The position numbers and the translations under genes are program-made. Shown one piece after another: positions 25,874 through 33,836 of a stretch of DNA of 64,000 bases. Positions within the stretch are counted from its first letter, which is position 1, and each line of letters starts with the position of its first letter. Under the pieces are notes generated by a model. The model searched no databases and had not been told where the DNA came from. It saw nothing but the letters and a program-made list of their open reading frames with translations. The stretch is from positions 788,001 through 852,000 of the forward strand of contig NZ_CP024200.1 of NCBI RefSeq assembly GCF_002844375.1, in the 5' to 3' direction. Source of the stretch: Thalassospira marina (GTDB lineage Bacteria > Pseudomonadota > Alphaproteobacteria > Rhodospirillales > Thalassospiraceae).

Positions 25874-27216
25874 TAGCGGTTCACCTTCAGGCGTTTTTCA
25901 AGATTGATGCTGTATTGGGACATGCCATAGCACAGCACAAAAAACAGGATCGAAATCATGGCAAGCGGTTCGGTATGCAAACCGACCCAGTCCTTGTCAT
26001 TGGCGATGTTGCGCGCCATCAGCATGATGTCGAACAGGCCGATGATCGATACCAGCGTGGTATCCTTCAGGATGCTGATAAAGGATGTCATGATATTGGG
26101 GATCATCAGGCGCAATGCCTGGGGCAGAATGATCAGCAACATGGTCATCCAGTATCCAAGGCCAAGGGTTTGTGCGGCCTCGTATTGCCCACGCGGAATG
26201 GCCTGCAGGCCACCACGGATATTTTCGGCCATATAGGCACCGGAAAACAGGCAAACCGCACACAAAACCTGCGAAAGTTTGTTCAGTTCCATATCGCTGG
26301 GCAGGAAGATAGGCAGCAGGGTTACGGCCATGAACAGAACCGTAATCAGCGGCACGGCGCGGGCCAGTTCGATAATCAGCAGGCAGAGCCAGTGAATGAC
26401 CGGCAGTTTCGAGCGCCGCCCCAAGGCCAGCAAAACACCAATCGGGATCGACATGGTAATGGCGAAGCTGGCGATAATCAGGGTCAGGAACAGCCCCCCC
26501 CAGCGTTCAATTGCGACCGGCGGCAAGGCAACCTGCGAAAGCACCGCCCCGGAAATGACGGCAAGAACCAGCCAGACAATCAGCAGGCTGTAAATATGGG
26601 TCTGGCGGGCCGTAAAGCGCGCGGCGAGCGGATAGGCAAGATCGGTCAGGCTGGGGCGGTTTAACAGTGCCAGAACCCAGTTCAGATAAATCATGACCAT
26701 GAAACCGGCCGCAAGGCTGGTAAACACGGTATGAAGCAGGCCGGTTTCGACACCAAATGCGCCGCCCAAAAACAGCCACGCGCCTAAGAAGGGATAAAGC
26801 CCCACCCAGGAAATAAGAACCAGGCTGCGATGCGCGATCGACCGGCAGGATAGCGGCAATAGCCACGCAACCGCCAGAATAACCCCAAGATTGACGCGCC
26901 ACTGTTCTTCATGCGGGTAGCGGCCATACATAAGGCCGTTAAACCAGTCAATCACACCGGCCCAGCAGGCCCCTTCCGGGCTGATATCCATGCATTCACG
27001 GCGGTTGGCCGCGTGCCATACCGCATCAAACACAGCCCAGTTCAGGGCATAGTCGATCACGTAGAAGGCAAGGCCCAGCACCAGAACGGTGAGGATGCTG
27101 TTCCCAATGGAATTGAAACAGCGACTGCGGATCCAGCGCAGAATTGTCATGTCGCTGGATTTGGGCTTGCGCGCCGGGCTTGGTACGAACCGTTTTAATT
27201 GTGCATCCGTGTTCAT
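25873..27216 (-). CDS. aapM: General L-amino acid ABC transporter permease
   Basis: 447-aa inner-membrane permease, long for the HisM class. AapM proteins carry extra N-terminal helices before the conserved transporter core, and this one does as well. The core includes PIGVLLALGRRSKLP, an EAA-like loop (YEAAQTLGLGYWMTMLLIILPQALR, residues ~355-380, quoted in part) and C-terminal YSINLEKRLKVNR. It abuts aapQ directly (aapQ stop 27217, aapM start 27216). Confidence 0.92.
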   Translation of the reverse strand: MNTDAQLKRFVPSPARKPKSSDMTILRWIRSRCFNSIGNSILTVLVLGLAFYVIDYALNWAVFDAVWHAANRRECMDISPEGACWAGVIDWFNGLMYGRYPHEEQWRVNLGVILAVAWLLPLSCRSIAHRSLVLISWVGLYPFLGAWLFLGGAFGVETGLLHTVFTSLAAGFMVMIYLNWVLALLNRPSLTDLAYPLAARFTARQTHIYSLLIVWLVLAVISGAVLSQVALPPVAIERWGGLFLTLIIASFAITMSIPIGVLLALGRRSKLPVIHWLCLLIIELARAVPLITVLFMAVTLLPIFLPSDMELNKLSQVLCAVCLFSGAYMAENIRGGLQAIPRGQYEAAQTLGLGYWMTMLLIILPQALRLMIPNIMTSFISILKDTTLVSIIGLFDIMLMARNIANDKDWVGLHTEPLAMISILFFVLCYGMSQYSINLEKRLKVNR

Positions 27217-28449
27217 TTACATGACCTTGTATTGCACGCGGGCATTATATTTGTTGAGCAGATAGGAAATGGTCAGGCTGACGAAGATATAGAAACCCAT
27301 CACCATGCTGATGATTTCAATGGCCCGGCCGGTCTGGTTGATCGATGTCTGCATAAAGACCGACACCAGTTCGGGAAAACCGATGGCAACCGCCAGCGAG
27401 GAATCCTTTACCGCAACCAGCCACGAATTTGCCAACGGCGGAATAATCGCGCGGATCGCCTGCGGGATCAGGATCAGGCGCAGGGTTTGAAAGCGCGAAA
27501 AACCAATGGTCCGTGCGGCTTCATGCTGGCCCCGATCAATGGATTCCATACCGGCACGGACACTTTCGGCAATGGCAGCAGAGCGATAAACCGTCATCGC
27601 AACAAAGGCAGCACCAAAGGCAACTGGCACATATTGGCCGCCTTCAAGGTTGAACCCGTCAAGGGCAGGAACCGACCATTCGATAAACCCGTTGCCGATG
27701 ACACATGCCAGCACAAGGGCCACACCCCAGACAAGCCAGCCGGTGCGAAGGGCCTTGTGGTTACCGGTTTGGTTAATGCGGGCCTGCTGGGCCTTGCGAC
27801 GCAAAAGCCAGGCAGCGGCGGCGAATAAAACAAATGCGCCCAAAAACCAGAAAAACGAAATGTCGCCTTGCGGGGAAGGAAAATAAAACCCGCGATTATT
27901 CAAAAAGAACAGATCACCGAGCATATAGCCGCGCCGGGGCGGCGGCAGCGCGGAAAATACGGCGGTAAACCAGAAAATAATCTGGATCAGCAGCGGCACA
28001 TTTCGCACCACTTCGACATAACAGCGGGCAAGCTGGGCCACCAGCGGGTTGGACGACAGACGCAGAATACCGACAATCGTGCCAATGATGGTGCCAAATA
28101 AAATAACATTAAAAGACAATACCAGCGTATTGACGATACCCACCATAAAGACCCGCCAATAGGTCATGGAGGGATCATAGGGGATCAGCGACCAGCTGAT
28201 ATCAAAGCCGGAAGTCGAGCTTAGAAAATCAAACCCGAACATCATGCCCAGGCGATCAAGATTATATGCCGCGTTGGAGCCTAGATAGACAATCAGGCAC
28301 AGGACAAACAGAAGTGTCAGCCCCTGAATGACATTGCCGCGCGTTGAATCGCGATTAAGGAATGATGTCAGACCAGCCCAGCCACGCTGCCGCACCGGGG
28401 GTGCCGATGCCTCATTCATGACCCGCTGCTGCGTGGAATAATCAGCCAT
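27217..28449 (-). CDS. aapQ: General L-amino acid ABC transporter permease
   Basis: 410-aa inner-membrane permease of the AapQ/BztB type with a large insertion between helices and the EAA-like loop QHEAARTIGFSRFQTLRLIL. The frame is open to 28491, but that start would put coding sequence through the hairpin at 28480-28507; ATG 28449 (MADYSTQQ) is more likely, though without a strong ribosome-binding site. It is the partner permease of AapM. Confidence 0.9.
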   Translation of the reverse strand: MADYSTQQRVMNEASAPPVRQRGWAGLTSFLNRDSTRGNVIQGLTLLFVLCLIVYLGSNAAYNLDRLGMMFGFDFLSSTSGFDISWSLIPYDPSMTYWRVFMVGIVNTLVLSFNVILFGTIIGTIVGILRLSSNPLVAQLARCYVEVVRNVPLLIQIIFWFTAVFSALPPPRRGYMLGDLFFLNNRGFYFPSPQGDISFFWFLGAFVLFAAAAWLLRRKAQQARINQTGNHKALRTGWLVWGVALVLACVIGNGFIEWSVPALDGFNLEGGQYVPVAFGAAFVAMTVYRSAAIAESVRAGMESIDRGQHEAARTIGFSRFQTLRLILIPQAIRAIIPPLANSWLVAVKDSSLAVAIGFPELVSVFMQTSINQTGRAIEIISMVMGFYIFVSLTISYLLNKYNARVQYKVM

Positions 28450-28479
28450 GCCCGCAAACCAGTAAAAGAATGGAAAGAC

Positions 28480-28507
28480 CAGGCAGGCCACAAACCGGGC
28501 CTGCCTG
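28480..28507 (-). terminator. Intercistronic hairpin between aapJ and aapQ
   Basis: A 10-bp stem (CAGGCAGGCC, 28480-28489, with 28498-28507) and 8-base loop, followed on the minus strand by a U-rich run (GTCTTTCCATTCTTTT). It lies 17 bases after the aapJ stop. It likely stabilises the aapJ message and attenuates read-through so that the binding protein is made in excess. Confidence 0.65.
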
Positions 28508-28523
28508 AACCGTTACCGGCAAA

Positions 28524-29576
28524 TTACCGGAATGATTTGGCATACATCATGCCACCATTCTGCCAAAGGGCATTCAGCGTGCCTTCGCGTTCCAGACCCA
28601 GAACGCTGTTCGGGCCGACATTGCGTTCGTAGATTTCGCCGTAATTGCCAACCGATTTGATCACGTTATATGCCCAGTCTTTCGACAGGCCGAGACCGAC
28701 ATTCAGATCACCTTCAACGCCAAGAATACGGCGGACAACCGGGCTTTCGGAATTGGCGCGCATATCATCGACATTGGCCGAGGTGATGCCGTTTTCTTCG
28801 GCTGCAACCATCGCCTGGAAGGTCCATTTCACGATATTGGCCCAGGCGCTGTCATTTTGCGTAACGGCAAAGGACAGGGCTTCTTTGGAAATGGTTTCGG
28901 GCAGGACGATGTAATCATCGGGGTTCGGTGCCGCCGAGCGCTGTGCAGCCAGACCGGATTTATCGTTGGTCAGCGCATCGCAATTGTCATTGAAGAACGC
29001 AGTGTTACGCACAGCGGAATCATCAAAAACAACGGTTTTCAGATCCAGGCCGTGGGTGCGGCTGTAATCGGCAAGGTTCAGTTCGCTGGACGTGCCGGTC
29101 AGAACGCAAACAGTCGCGCCTTTAAGGTCCTTGACGGATTTCACACCCAGATCCTTGCGAACCATGAAACCCTGGCCGTCATAGAAATAGGTATCAAGGA
29201 AGTCCACACCCTGGCTGGTGTCACGCGAAAGCGTCCAGGTCATGCCCTTGGACATCATATCGCCTTCACCGCTTTTGATGGTGGTGAAGCTTTGTGCCCA
29301 CTGAACGGGCATGAATTTAACCTTGCTGGCATCACCAAACACGGCAGCGGCAACGCCACGGCACATGTCCACATCCATGCCCTGCCATTCGCCGTCCTTG
29401 TTCAGGCTGTAAAAACCGGGGAAGGAATTACCGATAACGCAGCTAAGATAGCCGCGCTGTTTTACCTGATCGAGCGTCGAAGCCTTTTCCTGCGCCATGG
29501 CGGACGAAACACCAGCCGCCTGCATCAGAACAACGGCAGCACCGGCTGCCACAACTGTCATCAATTTGTTCATCAT
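28524..29576 (-). CDS. aapJ: General L-amino acid ABC transporter substrate-binding protein
   Basis: About 350-aa periplasmic protein with a signal peptide (MNKLMTVVAAGAAVVLMQAA, cleaved near AMAQ). The mature region has the family-3/AapJ hallmarks LSCVIGNSFPGFYSLNKDG and GMDVDMCRGVAAAVFGD. The frame opens at 29654, but the ATG pair at 29576/29573 follows AGGGA and precedes the signal peptide directly. First gene of aapJQMP plus the oxidase; divergent from a LysR regulator. Confidence 0.93.
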   Translation of the reverse strand: MMNKLMTVVAAGAAVVLMQAAGVSSAMAQEKASTLDQVKQRGYLSCVIGNSFPGFYSLNKDGEWQGMDVDMCRGVAAAVFGDASKVKFMPVQWAQSFTTIKSGEGDMMSKGMTWTLSRDTSQGVDFLDTYFYDGQGFMVRKDLGVKSVKDLKGATVCVLTGTSSELNLADYSRTHGLDLKTVVFDDSAVRNTAFFNDNCDALTNDKSGLAAQRSAAPNPDDYIVLPETISKEALSFAVTQNDSAWANIVKWTFQAMVAAEENGITSANVDDMRANSESPVVRRILGVEGDLNVGLGLSKDWAYNVIKSVGNYGEIYERNVGPNSVLGLEREGTLNALWQNGGMMYAKSFR

Positions 29577-29749
29577 TATTCCCTGTATAAAGCTTTTGTT
29601 CTTTTGTCCCCGCAACAGCCCCTTTTTCGGGTAGCTGGCGACGCCGTGACGCATTGCACTTTTTTTGTTTATGCACGCCCAGAGCCAGTTGACGTCATGA
29701 TCCTAGTTTAATCAGAATAATAATGGTATTGAATGTTTATGATGGTTCG

Positions 29750-29764
29750 ATAACTTTGGGTTAT
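29750..29764. promoter_or_regulatory. Inverted repeat overlapping the lysR start, possible LTTR box
   Basis: ATAAC-N5-GTTAT, a perfect 5-base dyad that also fits T-N11-A. It overlaps the first ATG (29763) of the LysR gene and lies in the 186-base divergent region shared with aapJ, a usual place for an autoregulatory LysR site. Confidence 0.4.
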
Positions 29765-30704
29765 GACAATGAATGTGAAGCGCCTGCGCATATTTCACGA
29801 GGTTTTTGTCACCGGCAGCATCACCCGCGCCGCCGAGCGCAGCTTTGTCAGCCAGCCTGCCGCCAGCAAGATGCTGACCAATTTTGAAGCGGAAATTGGC
29901 TATAAGCTGTTTGTGCGCAGCAATGGCAAACTGATCCCCACGGACGAAGCCCATTTCCTGCATGATGAAGTTTATTCGCTGTTACACAGCCTGAACCATC
30001 TGGAAGACAGCCTGAAAACGGCACGTAATAACCGGGCGGGCCGCCTGCGCATTTGCAGTATTTTTGGCCCGACATACCGTTTCCTGCCCGAACTGATTGC
30101 GAAATATGTCGATAAATATCCCGGCGTTCAGATCAGCATGCATCATTCCGGCTGTTCGGGAATTCGCCAGGGGGTTTCATCGGGGCAATATCAGATCGGC
30201 CTTGTCGATAAATCGCAAAGTTCGTTCAGCCATGAATCCGTTGCGCTCGATATGCCCTGCCAGATTGCCGTACATAAGGACCACCCGGCGGCAAAGCTGG
30301 ATATCGTGACGCCAGAGGACATTGGGAATAGCCCGTGGGTAACTCTTGATTCCGAGAACGTCACAACAAAATCGCTTAAAATGCATTATGAAAACCGCAA
30401 TCTGGATTTCAACCGGATCATCGAAGTCCATACAACCGTACATGCCCTGTCATTTGTCGAGCTGGGCATGGGTGTTACGCTGGTCGATGCCCTGAATTGC
30501 CGACATTTCAATGATATTTTCCGCATGGAAAATGTGCGCCTGCGCCCTTTTCGCCCGCGTATCCTTGAACCCCTTGAGGTCATTACATCGAACGTCCACC
30601 CGCTTTCAGGAATGGCGCGGGAATTTTACGACAGGCTGCTGGAAGAATTAAACGCCTGCATTGGCGAGGCAGAAAAGCGGGAACAAACGGTACGGGCAAA
30701 CTAA
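29763..30704 (+). CDS. LysR-family transcriptional regulator next to aap operon
   Basis: 313 aa with an N-terminal helix-turn-helix (VKRLRIFHEVFVTGSITRAA, VSQPAASKMLTNFE) and a LysR effector domain. Start is ATG 29763 or, with better spacing from GGG, ATG 29769. It is transcribed away from aapJ, so it probably controls the amino acid importer and its linked oxidase. It shares its fold with the 17749 regulator but has distinct recognition residues. Confidence 0.9.
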   Translation: MTMNVKRLRIFHEVFVTGSITRAAERSFVSQPAASKMLTNFEAEIGYKLFVRSNGKLIPTDEAHFLHDEVYSLLHSLNHLEDSLKTARNNRAGRLRICSIFGPTYRFLPELIAKYVDKYPGVQISMHHSGCSGIRQGVSSGQYQIGLVDKSQSSFSHESVALDMPCQIAVHKDHPAAKLDIVTPEDIGNSPWVTLDSENVTTKSLKMHYENRNLDFNRIIEVHTTVHALSFVELGMGVTLVDALNCRHFNDIFRMENVRLRPFRPRILEPLEVITSNVHPLSGMAREFYDRLLEELNACIGEAEKREQTVRAN

Positions 30705-30778
30705 CGACCCCGAAACTGTTGATGCAGCGGAAACCGCCAGCCGCCATCGCACCACGGGTACACCAAAAATAGTATCGT

Positions 30779-30807
30779 TTGACCAGGTTCAGGCACAAGG
30801 ATATTAA
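30779..30807 (+). promoter_or_regulatory. Sigma-70-like promoter
   Basis: TTGACC (30779-30784), 17 bases, TATTAA (30802-30807), about 50 bases upstream of the HPP/CBS gene start. Spacing and hexamers are close to consensus. Confidence 0.6.
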
Positions 30808-30858
30808 ACATGAATTATTTGTTATCATTCGTAATCAACAGTTAATTGGTGTTTAAAT

Positions 30859-31971
30859 TTGCGTTTCCGTCTTCCCCCTTTGCTGCCGTTTCTGTTGATG
30901 CTGGGTCCGGCCATTCCCAGGGCAGATCGAAAAGAAGCCATCCGTGCCGGTATCGGTGCGTTTTGGGGGCTGGGTCTTGCCGGTTTTTTGTCGGCAGTGC
31001 TATTGCCCGCTGATTGGGGCCTATATCTGATTGCGCCATTTGGCGCATCAAGCGTGCTTTTATTTGCAGTACCCAATAGCCCGCTTGCACAACCCTGGTC
31101 GGCGATCATGGGGAACGTCATTTCAGCGGTTATTGGTGTTACGCTTTGTTATCTTGTTGATAACGATACGGCCCGGATCAGTCTTGCGGTTGGTATGGCG
31201 ATCGGCGCGATGATTATGATCCGCGCGGTGCACCCGCCCGGCGGAGCCGTTGCCATGGTTGCCGCCATACAACCAGACCTGATAACCGAAACGGGTTTTC
31301 GCTTTGTCCTGGCCCCGGTTGCGGCCGGAACCATTTTTCTGGTTCTCGCTGCGATACTTCATGCCCGCCTGACAGGCAGAAAATATCCATACCGGCAATT
31401 TGATGATCCCGGTCCCTACCGGACGGCGGATCGCCCACCAATTGAACGGACTGGCCTGACGGAACAGGAACTTTCGCAAATTCTGCAAAAGTACCGGCAA
31501 ACATTGAATCTGGGGGTGGAAGACCTTTCACGCCTGATTGGTGCGGCAGAAGTACAGATAGCAGCCCATCACACGGGACCTGTAACCGCGCGGGATATCA
31601 TGTCGCGCAACCTGGTAACGGTTTTGCCAGATTCTTCACTGCCATTCGTTGCTGACCTGTTTGCACGCCATCATTTCACAACGCTGCCGGTTGTCCGCGA
31701 AGATGGGCGGTTTGTGGGTATTATTTTCCAAATCCACCTTGTACGCCAGTTTCTGAAACCGGCACCACACCCGCAAAAAGCCATCAATATCATGTCGGTT
31801 AGTGAACCCTGCGTTTCAGAAACCACTCCCCTTTCAGCCTTGTTGCCCCTAATGGCGGAAGGTGGATATGAAGCTATTCCTGTTACGGACAACCATAAAA
31901 TCATAGGGATTGTGACCCGAACCGACATTATCGGGGCGCTGGCCTCAGGTATTGGGCAGCAGGCATCTTAA
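30859..31971 (+). CDS. HPP-family membrane protein with C-terminal CBS domains
   Basis: 370 aa. The N-terminal ~175 residues form four membrane helices of the HPP family, with the diagnostic AVHPPGGAVAMVAA. The C-terminal part holds a CBS pair: ARDIMSRNLVTVLPDSSLPF and INIMSVSEPCVSETTPLSAL. The gene appears to start with TTG at 30859 (no ATG fits the first hydrophobic segment; next is 30898). The role is uncertain: HPP proteins have been linked to nitrite transport in plastids, and CBS domains usually sense adenylates or metals. It stands alone with its own promoter. Confidence 0.82.
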   Translation: MRFRLPPLLPFLLMLGPAIPRADRKEAIRAGIGAFWGLGLAGFLSAVLLPADWGLYLIAPFGASSVLLFAVPNSPLAQPWSAIMGNVISAVIGVTLCYLVDNDTARISLAVGMAIGAMIMIRAVHPPGGAVAMVAAIQPDLITETGFRFVLAPVAAGTIFLVLAAILHARLTGRKYPYRQFDDPGPYRTADRPPIERTGLTEQELSQILQKYRQTLNLGVEDLSRLIGAAEVQIAAHHTGPVTARDIMSRNLVTVLPDSSLPFVADLFARHHFTTLPVVREDGRFVGIIFQIHLVRQFLKPAPHPQKAINIMSVSEPCVSETTPLSALLPLMAEGGYEAIPVTDNHKIIGIVTRTDIIGALASGIGQQAS

Positions 31972-32131
31972 CCGGGATCGTCGTGCATTTCAGATGCCAT
32001 GGCAGACAATGATCATTGCTACCAGATCCCCTAAACTGAGGGGCTGAGCCGGATATACAATCGGGATTACATTCCTGATTGCGCTTAACTCCCCGGTATT
32101 TCGATGGACACAACCAGAAATTCGCCCTAAT

Positions 32132-32155
32132 AATGTTATGTTATAACATAACATT
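32132..32155 (+). promoter_or_regulatory. Perfect 24-bp palindrome, probable Zur operator
   Basis: Two perfect 12-base arms (AATGTTATGTTA and its complement) with no spacer and a core of TGTTATAACA, like alphaproteobacterial Zur sites. It ends one base before the GGAGG ribosome-binding site of the AztD-like gene, so bound repressor would block both transcription and the leader. Confidence 0.8.
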
Positions 32156-32167
32156 TGGAGGATTTTT

Positions 32168-33406
32168 GTGTTTATGCGCCCCGGATTAACCGGCCTTGCC
32201 GCCGGTTTAATGTCGATATCCGCCCTGTCATTTGCCGAACCCGCCTTTGCCAGCGATGAGACACGCGAAAGCTGGCGCCTGTTTGTAACCGACCAGACCA
32301 AAGCCGAGGTCAGCGTTATAAACCCCGATAGCGGCACGGTTGAGAATACATTTCCAACAACAGGGTATGTTACCCATCTGGTTGCCAGTGACAGCGGAAA
32401 AACCCTGTTTGCCGTGCAGATGGATCATGACATGGTCAATGTGATCAGCAGCGGCATTACCCTTTCCAGCCATGGCGACCATAGCGACCTGAAGGTTACT
32501 GATGCTGCCCTGTTACCCGCGCAGCTTGACGGTCAACGACCGGTGCATGCCGTGCCCCATGGGGACAAGATCATTCAATTCTATGACCAGCAGGGCGAAG
32601 GGCATGTGTTTTCCGAACGGGGCCTTCTTGATGGCAAAGTGGATTATCAAACCGTGAAAACCGCCGCGCCACACCATGGCGTGGTGGTGCCGATGGGGGA
32701 CTATTTTGTTGTTTCGGAACCAAACCTTGCCACCCCCGTGAAAGAAGGCGAATTGCCCCCGCGCAAAGGGGCAAAGGTGATCGATCATAACGGCCAGCAA
32801 GTTGGCGACATTGCCACCTGCACCGGCCTGCATGGCGAAGCCTATTCGGCCGGATTGGTCGCCTTTGGCTGTGAAGAAGGCGTTTTGATCGCCGAAGCCA
32901 ACCATGGCGATGCCCCGCAATTGCACCTGTTACCTTATGGCGATGATATGCCGGAAGGCAAAGTTGGCCATTTGGCCGGGGGTAAGGCGATGCAATTTTT
33001 CCTGGGGGATTATGGCGCAGACAAGCTGGTTGTTATTGATCCTTCCAGCGACAAACCGTTTAGCGTTGTTGAGCTGCCGGTGCGCCATGTTCATTTCATT
33101 CTTGATCCGGTTCGGGTCAAGATCGCCTATGTCTTTACCGAGGATGGCAAACTTCACGCACTGGATGTTTTAAGCGGCAAGATTATCCAGTCCACCCGGG
33201 TTACAGAACCCTATAGCAAAGATGGTCACTGGCGCGACCCGCGCCCGCGCCTTGCCGTGATGAACGACACCATCGCAATAACCGACCCGAAAAACGGGTT
33301 GATCAGGCTGCTTGATGCCGAAAGCTTCAAAGAGCGTAAAACCATCAAAACCGGTGGATTGCCCTTTAACATCGTTGCTATTGGCGGGTCCGGGCTGGTG
33401 CATTAA
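32168..33406 (+). CDS. aztD: AztD-like periplasmic zinc metallochaperone
   Basis: 412 aa with a signal peptide (GLTGLAAGLMSISALSFA, cleaved near AFAS) and a beta-propeller-like body rich in His and Asp: QMDHDMVN, LSSHGDHSDLK, TAAPHHGVVVP and ELPVRHVHFILDP. AztD binds zinc in the periplasm and hands it to the AztC binding protein of the AztABC importer. GTG 32168 is chosen because GGAGG at 32157-32161 is spaced six bases; ATG 32174 would be 12 bases away. Unlike the known aztABCD operons it stands alone here, behind a Zur-type palindrome and followed by a strong terminator. Confidence 0.85.
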   Translation: MFMRPGLTGLAAGLMSISALSFAEPAFASDETRESWRLFVTDQTKAEVSVINPDSGTVENTFPTTGYVTHLVASDSGKTLFAVQMDHDMVNVISSGITLSSHGDHSDLKVTDAALLPAQLDGQRPVHAVPHGDKIIQFYDQQGEGHVFSERGLLDGKVDYQTVKTAAPHHGVVVPMGDYFVVSEPNLATPVKEGELPPRKGAKVIDHNGQQVGDIATCTGLHGEAYSAGLVAFGCEEGVLIAEANHGDAPQLHLLPYGDDMPEGKVGHLAGGKAMQFFLGDYGADKLVVIDPSSDKPFSVVELPVRHVHFILDPVRVKIAYVFTEDGKLHALDVLSGKIIQSTRVTEPYSKDGHWRDPRPRLAVMNDTIAITDPKNGLIRLLDAESFKERKTIKTGGLPFNIVAIGGSGLVH

Positions 33407-33433
33407 ACCGGCAGCGCGATAACACGAATACAC

Positions 33434-33467
33434 AAGGCCGGGCCGAAATTGCGCCCGGCCTTTTTCA
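33434..33467 (+). terminator. Rho-independent terminator after aztD
   Basis: A 10-bp stem (AAGGCCGGGC, 33434-33443, with 33453-33462) and 9-base loop followed by TTTTTC. It lies 28 bases after the aztD stop. Confidence 0.9.
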
Positions 33468-33657
33468 TGGACTTCCGGTTCGCATCGCATCGGAACCCAA
33501 AACAGTTTTGCAACCGCATAAGCCAGTTAGCGGACAAAGCATAAGACGCCCAAACCATTGGTCGCTGCCCACCCCCGAAGCACAGGCAAAAAGACCGGTT
33601 TTCGGGGCATTTTGATGCCGGTTTTATGAAAAAATCACCATCGCAAATTCTGCAATT
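33468..33657. other. Intergenic stretch before siderophore operon promoter
   Basis: No gene or RNA recognised. With the terminator on the left and the Fur-like site and 160-base leader on the right, it belongs to the 430-base gap between aztD and the first siderophore gene. Confidence 0.4.
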
Positions 33658-33678
33658 GACAATCATTATTATTATCAC
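33656..33678 (+). promoter_or_regulatory. Fur-box-like site at the siderophore operon promoter
   Basis: The minus-strand sequence at 33676-33658 matches the classical 19-base Fur consensus at 16 of 19 positions by my count. TTGACA (33656-33661) overlaps it and may be the -35. The first gene starts about 160 bases downstream; an 8-bp A/T-rich hairpin (33803-33810 with 33815-33822) lies just before its ribosome-binding site. Confidence 0.7.
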
Positions 33679-33836
33679 TAGCGTTCGCGCAAAGACTGAG
33701 CACCCAAACAGGCGAACAACCCTAAATAACGATTTTCTTAAGTAACAACTGGTCTCCCGAACCAAGTATCGAAACGACAACAACAAAACAAAAGTACGCC
33801 CTTTTCTATTCTGAAATAGAAACCAGGAAATACGAC

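Noticed and set aside
32007..32018. Palindrome CAATGATCATTG as a Fur site
   Set aside because: Only 12 bases are symmetric, it is shorter than a Fur box, and no promoter follows it before the Zur-type palindrome.
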